NCBI RefSeq assembly: GCF_900167065.1
Contig: NZ_FUYA01000001.1
Span: forward strand, 310,001 to 374,000
Source: Desulfobaculum bizertense DSM 18034
Lineage (GTDB): Bacteria > Desulfobacterota > Desulfovibrionia > Desulfovibrionales > Desulfovibrionaceae
Direction of reading: 5' to 3'
Length of the DNA stretch: 64,000 nt
The position numbers were made by a program, and so were the translations under genes. The notes below the pieces were generated by a model. That model saw only the letters and a list, made by a program, of their open reading frames with translations, was not told where the DNA came from and searched no databases. This document shows positions 45,950-54,957 of the stretch, piece by piece. Position 1 is the first letter of the stretch; the number at the start of each line of letters is the position of its first letter.

Positions 45950-47245
45950 ATGGCTGATCTTCATAAACTTGCACAGATGCTTCATGAGCTGGACGACCAG
46001 ATGGCCGCCTGCATGAAGTGTGGTATGTGCCAGAGTGTGTGTCCTGTTTTTGCTGAAACAATGTCTGAGGCAGACGTAACACGTGGCAAAATCGCTTTGC
46101 TGGAGAATCTGTCTGGCGAGCTGGTGAATGATGCTGAGGGCGTCAAAGAGCGCCTGAACAAGTGTCTGCTGTGTGGCTCCTGTGCTGCCAACTGTCCTTC
46201 TGGTGTCAAGATTATGGACATCTTCCTGAAGGGCCGTTGCATTGTGAATACGTACCTTGGTCTGCCTGCAGCAAAGAAGCTTGTCTTCCGTAACCTGCTG
46301 ACTCGCCCCAAGCTGTTTAATGCCATGCTGGATACCGCAAGCATCTTCCAGGGTGCTGTGACCTCCAAGGGCGATGAGCTGCTTGGTACCTCGTGCGCCA
46401 GAATGCTGGACCCGATCATTGGCAAGCGTCACTTTGTCCCGCTGGCCAAAAAGGCTTTCCACCGTCATGTGTCCGCACTTGACGAGCAGGCTGGATTCTC
46501 TGGCCTTCGTGTGGCATTTTATCCTGGCTGCGCGGTGGACAAGTTTTTCCCGAATGTCGGTCTTGCAGCACTGAAGGTTCTCAAGCACCATGGTGTGGGC
46601 GTGTACATGCCTTCTGGCCAGGTCTGCTGTGGTCTGCCTTCTCTCGCTTCTGGCGATATCGAAGGTTTCCTGAAGCAGGCTGCAAAGAATGTGGCACTTT
46701 TTGGTGACGCATCCTTCGATTATTTGATAACTCCTTGTGGCTCCTGTACGGCAGCATTCAAGGAGCTGTGGCCAAAGTTTGTATCTGAAATGCCGTCTTC
46801 CGAGCGCGCTGCTGCCATGCAGATTGCTGAGAAGGCTATCGATATTAATGAGTTTATCGTGGACAAGCTGGACATTACGCTGCCCGAACCCGAGACGACG
46901 GGCGGCATCCCGCTGACCTACCACGATCCGTGTCACTTGGATAAGTCGTTGAACGTTTCCAGCCAGCCCCGTGCTCTCCTGAAAGCCAACCCCAAATATG
47001 ACTTCCGGGAGATGAAAGAGCACAACCGCTGCTGTGGCAACGGCGGAACCTTCAATCTCTTTCACTACGAGGTCTCCAAGAAGATTGGCGAACGCAAGCG
47101 CGATAATGTTATCGCCTCCGGCGCCAAGGTTGTTGCAACTGGTTGCCCGGCCTGCATGATGCAGCTGAACGACGTTCTGTCGCAGTCGCATGCCGGTGTC
47201 GAAGTAAAGCATTCAATCGAAATCTACGCAGAGACGCTCGACTAA
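45950..47245 (+). CDS. Fe-S subunit of lactate dehydrogenase, GlcF type with two CCG domains
   Basis: 431 aa. N-terminal ferredoxin domain with CMKCGMCQSVCP and CLLCGSCAANCP, then two CCG domains: VCCGLPSLASG with TPCGSCTAAF, and DPCHLDKSLN, RCCGNGGTFNLF with TGCPACMMQL. All expected cysteines are present. Accepts electrons from the FAD subunit; location cytoplasmic or membrane-peripheral. Together they match DVU3027/DVU3028. Confidence 0.94.
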   Translation: MADLHKLAQMLHELDDQMAACMKCGMCQSVCPVFAETMSEADVTRGKIALLENLSGELVNDAEGVKERLNKCLLCGSCAANCPSGVKIMDIFLKGRCIVNTYLGLPAAKKLVFRNLLTRPKLFNAMLDTASIFQGAVTSKGDELLGTSCARMLDPIIGKRHFVPLAKKAFHRHVSALDEQAGFSGLRVAFYPGCAVDKFFPNVGLAALKVLKHHGVGVYMPSGQVCCGLPSLASGDIEGFLKQAAKNVALFGDASFDYLITPCGSCTAAFKELWPKFVSEMPSSERAAAMQIAEKAIDINEFIVDKLDITLPEPETTGGIPLTYHDPCHLDKSLNVSSQPRALLKANPKYDFREMKEHNRCCGNGGTFNLFHYEVSKKIGERKRDNVIASGAKVVATGCPACMMQLNDVLSQSHAGVEVKHSIEIYAETLD

Positions 47246-47256
47246 AACACCACATG

Positions 47257-47280
47257 GGGCGGCGGCTCCTGTCGCCGCCC
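47257..47280 (+). other. Intercistronic hairpin before pta
   Basis: GGGCGGCG-N8-CGCCGCCC, an 8-bp GC stem without a T run, 18 bases before the pta start. Confidence 0.5.
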
Positions 47281-47298
47281 TGTAACAGAGGAATTGTC

Positions 47299-49410
47299 AT
47301 GTCGAAAAATCTGTACATCACAGCGACCGAGCCCCAGAGTGGAAAATCGGCTGTAGCTCTCGGTGTTATGCAGCTTCTGCTGCGTGATATTCGTAAGGTA
47401 GCCTTTTTCCGTCCCATCATTAGCGAGCGTGTTGATGGCGGGCGCGATCATGATGTCAACCTGCTCCTGACGCACTTCAATCTCGATATCCCCTACGAGG
47501 ACACCTTTGCATACACCCTTGCTGAAGCTCGTGAGCTGATCAACAACGGTGAAAGCGCTGTTCTGATGGAGAACATCCTCAACAAGTACAAGGCCCTTGA
47601 AGCCAAGTATGACTTTGTTCTCTGTGAAGGTACGGATTTCCGCGGCAAGGATGCTGCCTTTGAGTTTGATCTCAATGCAAGCATTGCAGCGAACCTTGGC
47701 TGCCCGGCACTGCTCATTGCCTCTGGCCGCGACAAGAGTGAAGAAGAGCTTCTCAGCACGACTCAGCTGACCGTTGATTCGATGGAAGAGAAGGGGCTTG
47801 ATGTCTTTGCAACTGTGATTAACCGTGCAGAGAAAAACGTCGACCATGCAAAGATTGCTGAAAACCTGAAATGCAAGGTGAACTGCTCCCAGCCCATGGC
47901 TGTGTATGTGATCCCTGAGGAAGAAGGTCTTGGCAATCCCACAGTGAAAGACGTGCAGAAATGGCTTGAGGCTGAAGTCATTTACGGTGCAGACCGTCTC
48001 GAAGCTGTTGTTGAAGACTTTGTTGTCGCTGCCATGCAGATTGGCAATTTCCTTGATTACGTTGAAAACGGAAGCATGGTCATCACCCCCGGTGACCGCG
48101 AGGACATCATCCTCACCGCTCTCGCTTCCCGACTTTCTGGTTCTTTTGCAGACATCTCCGGCGTGCTGCTGACAGGCGGACTCAAGCCTTCCGAGAATGT
48201 CCAGCGCCTCATTGAGGGCTGGTCTGGCGCTCCGCTGCCGATCCTGTCTGTAAAGGGCCACACCTACCAGACGACCCAGAAGCTGGCTGAACTCTACGGC
48301 CGCATTGATCCCGAAGACCTCCGCAAGGTTTCCCTTGCTCTTGGCACTTTCGAGTCTCACGTGAACTCCGAAGAGCTGGGCAAGCGCCTTATCGACCGCA
48401 AGTCTTCCAAGGTGACTCCGAAAATGTTCGAGTACAACCTTGTGGAGAAAGCCAAGTCCCACAGAATGCGCATTGTGCTCCCCGAAGGCGAATGCGACCG
48501 CGTGCTGCGTGCAGCAGAGATCATTCTGCGCCGCAACGTCTGCGAACTCTTTATTCTTGGTGACGAAGCTTCCGTTAAGGCAAAGGTTTCCGAGCTGGGG
48601 CTGGACCTGTCTGGTGCCCACTTTGTTGACCCCAAGTCTTCCGACAAGCTCGACGAGTACGCTCAGGCATACTTTGAAGCCCGGAAGCACAAGGGCATCC
48701 TCCTTGAGGACGCTCGAGACAGAATGCTGGATGCGACCTACTTTGCGACTATGATGGTCCACAAGGATGACGCTGATGGTATGGTCTCCGGTGCACTGAA
48801 CACCACCGCGCACACCATCCGTCCTGCATTTGAGTTCATCAAGACCAAGCCCACCGCATCCATTGTTTCCAGTGTATTTCTTATGTGCATGAAGGACCGC
48901 GTCCATGTCTATGGAGACTGCGCTGTCAATCCGAATCCCAAAGCTGAGCAGCTTGCAGAAATCGCCATCGGTTCTGCTGAAACTGCTCGTATCTTCGGTG
49001 TTGAACCTCGTGTTGCGATGCTTTCTTATTCCACTGGCTCTTCTGGTAAGGGCGCTGATGTCGACCGGGTCAAAGAAGCTGTTGCTCTCGCCAAGGAAAA
49101 GGCTCCCCAGCTTGCACTGGAAGGCCCGCTGCAGTTTGACGCAGCCATAGATCCCGGCGTAGCAGCTACGAAGTTGCCTGGCAGCGAAGTTGCTGGTAAG
49201 GCAACCGTGTTCATTTTCCCGGATCTGAACACCGGTAATAATACGTACAAGGCAGTGCAGCGTTCCTCGGGTGCTGTGGCTATTGGCCCCGTCCTGCAGG
49301 GTCTCAATAAGCCGGTCAATGACCTCTCCCGTGGCTGCACCATTCCTGACATTGTTAACACTGTGGCCATCACCGCCATTCAGGCGCAGGCCGAAAAAGG
49401 CCTCATTTAG
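47299..49410 (+). CDS. pta: Phosphate acetyltransferase
   Basis: 703 aa from ATG 47299 (AGAGGA upstream). Long-type Pta: N-terminal BioD-like P-loop domain (LYITATEPQSGKSAVALGVM), a DRTGG domain, and the C-terminal catalytic PTA_PTB domain (RMRIVLPEGECDRVLRAAEI, ATYFATMMVHKDDADGMVSG, LSYSTGSSGKGADVDRVKEA, FPDLNTGNNTYKAVQRSSGA). Converts acetyl-CoA and phosphate to acetyl phosphate and CoA. Confidence 0.98.
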   Translation: MSKNLYITATEPQSGKSAVALGVMQLLLRDIRKVAFFRPIISERVDGGRDHDVNLLLTHFNLDIPYEDTFAYTLAEARELINNGESAVLMENILNKYKALEAKYDFVLCEGTDFRGKDAAFEFDLNASIAANLGCPALLIASGRDKSEEELLSTTQLTVDSMEEKGLDVFATVINRAEKNVDHAKIAENLKCKVNCSQPMAVYVIPEEEGLGNPTVKDVQKWLEAEVIYGADRLEAVVEDFVVAAMQIGNFLDYVENGSMVITPGDREDIILTALASRLSGSFADISGVLLTGGLKPSENVQRLIEGWSGAPLPILSVKGHTYQTTQKLAELYGRIDPEDLRKVSLALGTFESHVNSEELGKRLIDRKSSKVTPKMFEYNLVEKAKSHRMRIVLPEGECDRVLRAAEIILRRNVCELFILGDEASVKAKVSELGLDLSGAHFVDPKSSDKLDEYAQAYFEARKHKGILLEDARDRMLDATYFATMMVHKDDADGMVSGALNTTAHTIRPAFEFIKTKPTASIVSSVFLMCMKDRVHVYGDCAVNPNPKAEQLAEIAIGSAETARIFGVEPRVAMLSYSTGSSGKGADVDRVKEAVALAKEKAPQLALEGPLQFDAAIDPGVAATKLPGSEVAGKATVFIFPDLNTGNNTYKAVQRSSGAVAIGPVLQGLNKPVNDLSRGCTIPDIVNTVAITAIQAQAEKGLI

Positions 49411-49436
49411 AGGCAGTCCCAAGAGGGTTTCAACAC

Positions 49437-50651
49437 ATGAAGATTCTTGTAATCAACTGCGGCAGCTCTTCCATCAAATACCAGCTGTTCGACATGGATT
49501 CCGACGTTGTTATGGCTTCTGGCGCTATCGAGCGCATTGGCCTCGACATGGGCATTATGTCCCACAAGCGGAATCCTGATACCGACGATGAGCAGAAGTT
49601 CAAGTTTGAACAGCCCATCCCGAACCACGAAGTTGGTATGGAACTGGTTATTGCCAAGCTGACCGCTGAAGATACTGGCGTTATTCACGATACTGCAGAA
49701 ATCGCTGGCGTTGGCCACCGTATCGTGCAGGGTGCAAACCTCTTCTCCGACCCTGTCCTCGTCAACGACGAAGTCAAGGCCGCTATTGAGAAGGTTGCTC
49801 CTCTGGCGCCTCTGCATAACTACGCTCACCTCGCTGGTATTAACGTCGCTCAGCGACTGTTCCCCAACGCTGGTCACGTCGTAGTTTTTGATACTGCTTT
49901 CCACCAGACCATTCCTGCTCACTCCTACGTCTACGGTGTGCCGTACGAAATGTACGAGAAGCACCAGGTTCGCCGCTACGGCTTCCACGGTACTTCCCAC
50001 CGTTACGTCACCAAGCGTTTTGCTCAGCTTATGGGCAAAAAGCCTGAGGATTGCAACATCATCACCGTCCACCTTGGCAACGGCAGCTCCCTGACCGCAG
50101 TCAAGGGCGGCAAGTCCATCGATACTTCCATGGGCCTCACCCCCACCGGTGGCGTCATCATGGGAACCCGTACCGGTGACATTGACCCCACCATCCTTGG
50201 TTACCTTGCTCGCACTGAGGGCATGACCATTGATGAGCTGGACGAGATGGTGACCAAGAAGTCCGGTCTGGAAGGTATTTGTGGTATGTCCGACCTTCGT
50301 GACATCCACGCTGCTGTGGAAGAGGGCAATGAACGTGCAAAACTCGCTCTGGATATGCTCTGCCACCGTGTTCGCCTCTTCATTGGTGGATACCTGGCTC
50401 TCCTCGGCCACGTTGACGGCATCGTCTTCACCGCTGGTATCGGTGAAAATGACGACATCGTCCGCCACGACGTGCTTTGCGGCATGGAAGAACTCGGTAT
50501 CAAGCTTGATGTTGAAGCCAACAGCAAGCGTGCCGGTGAACACATGCGCATCACTGCCGAAGATTCCCGCATTCCCGCCTTCGTCATTCGTACCAACGAA
50601 GAACTCGAGATTGCGCAGCAGACTGTGAGCGTGATCGCTCCTTCCAAATAG
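49437..50651 (+). CDS. ackA: Acetate kinase
   Basis: 404 aa. Acetokinase motifs: ILVINCGSSSIKYQLFDMDS, GHRIVQGAN, VVFDTAFHQTIP, YGFHGTSHRYVTKR, IITVHLGNGSSLTAVKGG, DTSMGLTPTGGVIMGTRTGD and FTAGIGENDDIVR. Makes ATP and acetate from acetyl phosphate; this is the substrate-level phosphorylation step of incomplete lactate oxidation. 26 bases after pta. Confidence 0.98.
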   Translation: MKILVINCGSSSIKYQLFDMDSDVVMASGAIERIGLDMGIMSHKRNPDTDDEQKFKFEQPIPNHEVGMELVIAKLTAEDTGVIHDTAEIAGVGHRIVQGANLFSDPVLVNDEVKAAIEKVAPLAPLHNYAHLAGINVAQRLFPNAGHVVVFDTAFHQTIPAHSYVYGVPYEMYEKHQVRRYGFHGTSHRYVTKRFAQLMGKKPEDCNIITVHLGNGSSLTAVKGGKSIDTSMGLTPTGGVIMGTRTGDIDPTILGYLARTEGMTIDELDEMVTKKSGLEGICGMSDLRDIHAAVEEGNERAKLALDMLCHRVRLFIGGYLALLGHVDGIVFTAGIGENDDIVRHDVLCGMEELGIKLDVEANSKRAGEHMRITAEDSRIPAFVIRTNEELEIAQQTVSVIAPSK

Positions 50652-50672
50652 CAGCTTCTGTTGATTGAGTTG

Positions 50673-50711
50673 GCCGCGGGTGTGGACTGCACACCCGCAC
50701 CCGCGGCTTTT
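50673..50711 (+). terminator. Rho-independent terminator after ackA
   Basis: GCCGCGGGTG pairs with CACCCGCGGC (10 bp); a T run of four follows. May be partial, since lutC-lutB follow on the same strand. Confidence 0.8.
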
Positions 50712-50775
50712 CCTGGTGTAAGTCGTTTTTTCGACTTGCGGTAAAACTCATGTGCCCAAAAAAGGGGGGGATCAC

Positions 50776-51405
50776 ATGTGCGCTAAAACTGATTTGGTAA
50801 AACTTTTTACTGAAAACGCCACAAAGGTCGGTGCTCAGGTACACAGCATCAAGAACCTTTCGGAAGCATTCTCCTACGTCATGGACACCTGTGAAGGAAA
50901 GGAAGCTTGCAAACTGCTTCTGTCCGGATGTGAAGAGCCACTTTCTGATGACGCTCAGGCCCACTGCGACCTGAAACAGCAGAAAGTTATCGCCGCTCCT
51001 GAATTCACCGGAGAGGACGGCAAGGAACTTGCCGCTCTGTGTGAAAAACATGGCTTTGAGCTTGTCACCGAAGGTATGCGCCAGCACCTCGCTGGTGTGG
51101 ACATCGGGTTGACTCATTGTGATTACGGCATGGCCAATCCCGGCACTCTCGTCCTCAACTCCAACAGTGAAGAACTCCGCCTCACCACTATGGTGAGCGA
51201 ATTCCATATCGCCATCCTGCCTGTTTCCCGCCTTCGTGAAGACTCCGACGCTGTCGAAGCCGAATTTACGAAGATGGTAGACAATTCACCAAGCTACAGC
51301 GCTTTCATCACCGGTCCAAGTCGTACTGCTGATATTGAGCGAGTACTCGCAGTTGGTGTTCATGGCCCCCTGGAACTTCACATCTTGCTGCTGGAGGATA
51401 ACTAG
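50776..51405 (+). CDS. lutC: LUD-domain lactate utilization protein, LutC/YkgG type
   Basis: 209 aa from ATG 50776 (GGGGGGAT upstream). Single LUD domain: VDIGLTHCDYGMANPGTLVL, MVSEFHIAILPVSRL and FITGPSRTADIERVLAVGVH, then GPLELHILLLEDN. With the next gene it forms the L-lactate oxidase complex of the LutABC/LldEFG type. The stop is one base before the lutB start. Confidence 0.94.
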   Translation: MCAKTDLVKLFTENATKVGAQVHSIKNLSEAFSYVMDTCEGKEACKLLLSGCEEPLSDDAQAHCDLKQQKVIAAPEFTGEDGKELAALCEKHGFELVTEGMRQHLAGVDIGLTHCDYGMANPGTLVLNSNSEELRLTTMVSEFHIAILPVSRLREDSDAVEAEFTKMVDNSPSYSAFITGPSRTADIERVLAVGVHGPLELHILLLEDN

Positions 51406-51406
51406 G

Positions 51407-53563
51407 ATGCAGGACGCAAAGAATCTTTCCGATTACCGTAAATCTTGTCAGGAAGCTCTCGACGACGAATTTCTGCGTAAAGCGATTGATAAATTTTTCG
51501 TTGCATATCGTGCGAACCGTGTGAACGCCTTTGCGGACACAAATGAAAAAGAGCTGATTTCTAAAATCGCTGATGCAAAGGATGCAGCAATCCATCGTTT
51601 GCCTGAGCTGTATGAAGAATTTAAGGCTAAAGCTGAGTCCTTGGGGGTGCATGTTCACCTTGCAAAGACCGCTGCTGAGGCAAACAACATCATTGCCCAG
51701 ATTGCTCGCGACAACGACGTCAAAAAAATCGTGAAGTCCAAGTCCATGACTGCTGAGGAAACCCGCCTCAATCATGTGCTCGAAAACGAATTTGAAGTCG
51801 TGGAAACTGACCTTGGTGAGTGGATTATCCAGATGCGCCACGAAGGCCCGTCTCACATGGTTATGCCCGCTATCCATCTCTCTCGCTATCAGGTCCGTGA
51901 TCTCTTTACGGACGTGACAGGCAAAGAGCAGGATTCTGACATTCAGAAGCTGGTGAAAGTGGCTCGACGCGAACTCCGCCGCCATTTTGTCGAAGCTGAC
52001 ATGGGTATCAGTGGTGCAAATTTCGCCATTGCTGAAACTGGTGCTATCGGCCTCGTAACCAACGAAGGCAACGCCCGTCTCGTGACCACGCTTCCTCGTG
52101 TGCATGTCGCCATCTGTGGTGTGGACAAGCTGACCCCCACCATGCATGACGCTCTGCGTGTGCTGAAAGCTTTGCCCCGTAATGCAACAGGTCAGGCTCT
52201 GACCTCGTACATTACTTGGATTGCTGGCGCCAACGAGTGTGCTGTCACCACTGACAGCAAGAAAGAAATGCACATCGTCTTCCTGGACAATGGCCGTCTG
52301 GCCATGGCTCAGGACCCTGATTTTTCTCAGGTTCTCCGCTGCGTTCGCTGTGGTGCCTGCGCTAACGTCTGCCCCGTCTATCGCCTCGTCGGTGGTCACA
52401 AGATGGGACACATCTACATCGGCGCTATCGGCCTGATTTTGACCTACTTCTTCCACGGTCGCGACAAGGCAAAGAACCTCGTCCAGAACTGTATTAACTG
52501 TGGTGCCTGTAAGGAAGTCTGTGCCGCTGGTATCGACCTCCCCAGACTCATCAAGGAAATTCAGTGTCGTATCCTCGAAGAAGAAGGCCATCCCCTGTAT
52601 TCTGAGCTTCTCGGCAAGCTCATGAAGAATCGCCGCCTCTTCCACTCCCTGCTCAAGACTGCCCGCTATGGACAGGCTCCCATGAAAGCCAAGAACGGCT
52701 TCCTGCGCCATCCTCCGCTGGCATTCTTTAAGGATCACAACTTCCGCGCTTTGCCGCAGGTTGCAGACAAGCCTTTCCGTGACATCTGGAAGAAGCTCGA
52801 CTCCAAGGTCGACGCTCCCAAGATGAAGGTTGGCCTGTTTGCCGGTTGTGTGCAGGACTTTGTCTATCCTGAGCAGATGGCTGCTGCAGTGAAGGTCCTC
52901 AAGCACGGTCAGGCCGCTATGGGCTTCCCAGAAGGGCAGTCCTGCTGTGGTCTCCCTCTGCAGATGATGGGCGAAAAGAAGCACGCCGCAGAATTGGCTG
53001 CTCAGAACATCGCCGCCTTTGACGCATCCAACTATGACTACGTCATTACGCTGTGCGCCTCCTGTGCCTCTCACATGAAGCACATGTATCCGCGTCTGCT
53101 TGCCGATGATCCGTCATTTGCGCTCAAAGCACAGCAGTTTGCTGATCGCGTTATTGATTTCAGCTCCTTTGTTCGCGATGTTCTCAAGCTCGACGAAGGC
53201 GACTTCAAGACCATTTCCACCACAGAGAAAACTGCCTACCACGCCCCGTGTCACATGTGTCGCGGACTCGGCGTCAAGGGCTGCACTCAGGAAGGTTTGC
53301 AGAAAGCTGGCGTCGACTATGTGAAGATTAAGGAAGAAGATGTCTGTTGTGGCTTCGGCGGTACCTTCACAGCCAAGTTCCCCGCAGAATCTCAGGCCCT
53401 TATGAACAAGAAGCTCGACCACGTGAAAGAAGTCGGCGCTACCCAGCTCGTTACCGACTGCCCCGGTTGCGTTATGCAGCTCCGCGGCGGTGCCGAGAAG
53501 CGCAAAGACGGTATTCGCGTCCGCCATTATGCGGAAGTGCTCGCCGAGCAGCTTAAAGATTAA
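51407..53563 (+). CDS. lutB: LutB-LutA fusion: LUD/ferredoxin/CCG L-lactate dehydrogenase subunit
   Basis: 718 aa from ATG 51407. N-terminal LUD domain (KIVKSKSMTAEETRLNHVLE, ADMGISGANFAIAETGAIGL), then two ferredoxin motifs (CVRCGACANVCPVYR and CINCGACKEVCAAG), and a C-terminal LutA-like part with two CCG domains (FAGCVQDFVYPEQMAAAVKV, SCCGLPLQMMG, CASCASHMK; APCHMCRGLG, CCGFGGTFTAKF, DCPGCVMQL). In Bacillus, LutA and LutB are separate; this fusion is usual in Desulfovibrio (DVU3033 size). Oxidises L-lactate to pyruvate. Confidence 0.94.
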   Translation: MQDAKNLSDYRKSCQEALDDEFLRKAIDKFFVAYRANRVNAFADTNEKELISKIADAKDAAIHRLPELYEEFKAKAESLGVHVHLAKTAAEANNIIAQIARDNDVKKIVKSKSMTAEETRLNHVLENEFEVVETDLGEWIIQMRHEGPSHMVMPAIHLSRYQVRDLFTDVTGKEQDSDIQKLVKVARRELRRHFVEADMGISGANFAIAETGAIGLVTNEGNARLVTTLPRVHVAICGVDKLTPTMHDALRVLKALPRNATGQALTSYITWIAGANECAVTTDSKKEMHIVFLDNGRLAMAQDPDFSQVLRCVRCGACANVCPVYRLVGGHKMGHIYIGAIGLILTYFFHGRDKAKNLVQNCINCGACKEVCAAGIDLPRLIKEIQCRILEEEGHPLYSELLGKLMKNRRLFHSLLKTARYGQAPMKAKNGFLRHPPLAFFKDHNFRALPQVADKPFRDIWKKLDSKVDAPKMKVGLFAGCVQDFVYPEQMAAAVKVLKHGQAAMGFPEGQSCCGLPLQMMGEKKHAAELAAQNIAAFDASNYDYVITLCASCASHMKHMYPRLLADDPSFALKAQQFADRVIDFSSFVRDVLKLDEGDFKTISTTEKTAYHAPCHMCRGLGVKGCTQEGLQKAGVDYVKIKEEDVCCGFGGTFTAKFPAESQALMNKKLDHVKEVGATQLVTDCPGCVMQLRGGAEKRKDGIRVRHYAEVLAEQLKD

Positions 53564-53619
53564 TAAACGTATGTATACAGCGGGGGGGAGTCCGCAGGAA
53601 GACCCACCCCCCGCGTAAC
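53564..53619 (+). other. Hairpin directly downstream of lutB
   Basis: GCGGGGGG (53580-53587) pairs with CCCCCCGC (53607-53614) across a 19-base loop; no T run. Possibly a 3' mRNA-protecting hairpin. Confidence 0.45.
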
Positions 53620-53850
53620 AATAGGGGATTCGCCATCCCCATCTCGCACTCGCAGCTCATGAGTGACCAACTTAGCCGCGAAACTGGTCCCCCAGATTTT
53701 TCGGCCATTATGAGCTGCTCTCCACTAGGTAGGAGGACAGCAGCGCAGCGGTTTCTTCTCGCCCTCTTGACGGAACCGCCGCCGTCCTCAATTCGGACCA
53801 TTCGACTCATCACATCGGCATTCAGGTGCTGAGTCGAGTGGTCTTTTTTT
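53620..53850 (+). ncRNA. Candidate structured RNA ending in a terminator
   Basis: Four nested or successive helices: GGGGAT/ATCCCC (53624-53640); GCAGCTCAT/ATGAGCTGC (53652-53660 with 53709-53717) enclosing GACCA/TGGTC; GAGGAC/GTCCTC enclosing GCGGTT/AACCGC (53733-53789); and the terminator stem. No protein frame with a ribosome site is seen. I could not match it to 6S, tmRNA, SRP RNA, RNase P or a riboswitch class I know. It could be an independent small RNA or the structured 3' end of the lutCB transcript. Confidence 0.45.
53796..53850 (+). terminator. Rho-independent terminator after lutB / candidate RNA
   Basis: GACCATTCGACTC pairs with GAGTCGAGTGGTC (13 bp, one G-U), 22-base loop with internal pairing, then seven T. 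Confidence 0.82.
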
Positions 53851-53852
53851 AT

Positions 53853-54297
53853 GGGAAATTGGGGGGGGCAGCCCCAGCCTGAAAAGGCTGGATGGGTGGG
53901 AGGGAAAGAACCGGGGCCAGCCCCGGACCCCGCGTAAGGGAATGATTCCCTTACGTATCCTCATCGAGTTTAAAAGCCGTGCAAGCGAAGCTTGCACGGC
54001 TTTTAAACTTAATGGGGCTGCCTAAAGCGACTTCTTTCTCTTCTGCGAGTTGCCACTATTTTCTTTTTGAACGCGAGCGTTCAAAAAGAAAATAAGTGCG
54101 GTCTGGAAAAGGCAAAAGAACACGCAATCGGGAAATGCCCACTAGCTCAAAAAATAGGGCTGATGGAGAGGAAAGCGGAGCTTTCATCCCATTCAGCCCT
54201 ATTTTTTGAGCGAAAGCGGGATTCCCAAGGGCCTCGTCCTTGGGCGGGGTCAAGGGGCGGCGCCCCTTGCAGAGGTGCGGGGACAGAGTCCCCGCCC
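53853..54297 (+). repeat. Multi-hairpin repeat element, copy 2
   Basis: Direct-orientation copy of the element at 41888-42293, 12.0 kb downstream. Hairpins: 53967-54009 (20-bp perfect stem, GAA loop), 54057-54094 (18-bp perfect stem) and 54146-54210 (about 20 bp with one bulge, capped by AAAGC-GGA-GCTTT). It begins 3 bases after a terminator and has an extra GC-rich hairpin (AGCC...GGCT, 53871-53890) at its left end. The tail has CAAGGGGCGGCGCCCCTTG and GGGGACAGAGTCCCC. Confidence 0.85.
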
Positions 54298-54411
54298 ACC
54301 CCTACGCCCCTTGCAGGGCTTGGGGCAGTGCCCCAATAAAACAACACCCGCCCGTGGCCCATACCATAGTGCTTGCGAGACGGGGCGAGGTTGTGCATTC
54401 TGTAGGGAGAG
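54298..54411. other. Short intergenic region before the thioesterase gene
   Basis: Contains TTGGGGC-AGT-GCCCCAA (about 54318-54335), a 7-bp hairpin with a weak AT tail, which may end the repeat-containing segment. No clear promoter consensus. Confidence 0.4.
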
Positions 54412-54957
54412 ATGGTGAGGGTGGAAAAGCGAGAGATTGGAGGCAAGATGAAAGGGAAGACGAAGCGCGAGTCCCAGACAGTGCTGACACAGCGGATGCT
54501 GCCACAAGACGCAAATCCTGCGGGGAATGTGCATGGTGGTGTGACGCTGAAATATATAGACCTTGCAGCGGCGACGGTAGCGATGCGGCATTGCCGTTCG
54601 AACGCGGTGACGGTGTCCATTGACCGGATGGATTTTTTAAAGCCGGTGTTTGTTGGTGAGGTGGTAAATTTCAAGGCGAGTTTAAACTATACGGGCAGCT
54701 CTTCGATGGAGGTCGGTGTCCGAGTAGAGTCTGAGAACATGTTTACGGGCGAGAAGCGATACTGCGCATCTGCATATCTCAGCTTTGTTGCTTTGGACCC
54801 GAACGGCAAGCCTCGAGAGATTCCTCCGCTGATTCTGGAGACGGACGAAGATCACAGACGGTGGAAGGAAGCGGAGGCGCGCCGGACATTGCGGAAGACG
54901 GAAAGGAAGCGTGAACGCGAATCTCAGCAGCGAGCTGTTGGGCGCACAACCGAGTAA
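54412..54957 (+). CDS. Acyl-CoA thioesterase, hotdog fold (YciA type)
   Basis: 181 aa. ATG 54412 follows AGGGAGAG. Hotdog domain with QRMLPQDANPAGNVHGGVTL (active-site region), DLAAATVAMRHC and SIDRMDFLKPVFVGEVVNFK. A charged C-terminal extension (ARRTLRKTERKRERESQQRA) follows and is probably disordered. Hydrolyses acyl-CoA esters in the cytoplasm. The stop TAA directly abuts the ATG of the next gene. Confidence 0.9.
   Translation: MVRVEKREIGGKMKGKTKRESQTVLTQRMLPQDANPAGNVHGGVTLKYIDLAAATVAMRHCRSNAVTVSIDRMDFLKPVFVGEVVNFKASLNYTGSSSMEVGVRVESENMFTGEKRYCASAYLSFVALDPNGKPREIPPLILETDEDHRRWKEAEARRTLRKTERKRERESQQRAVGRTTE

Noticed and set aside
44660-47212. 850-codon minus-strand frame opposite the lactate dehydrogenase genes, and similar long antisense frames opposite pta (47242-49422), lutBA (51308-53083) and glpV (12506-13978)
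   Set aside because: Same cause: biased codon use in highly expressed plus-strand genes with clear homology. None has a credible ribosome site or domain.
53620-53850. Identification of the structured region as 6S RNA, tmRNA or SRP RNA
   Set aside because: It lacks the closing stem plus central bubble of 6S RNA, the tRNA-like ends of tmRNA and the GGAAG tetraloop domain of SRP RNA.
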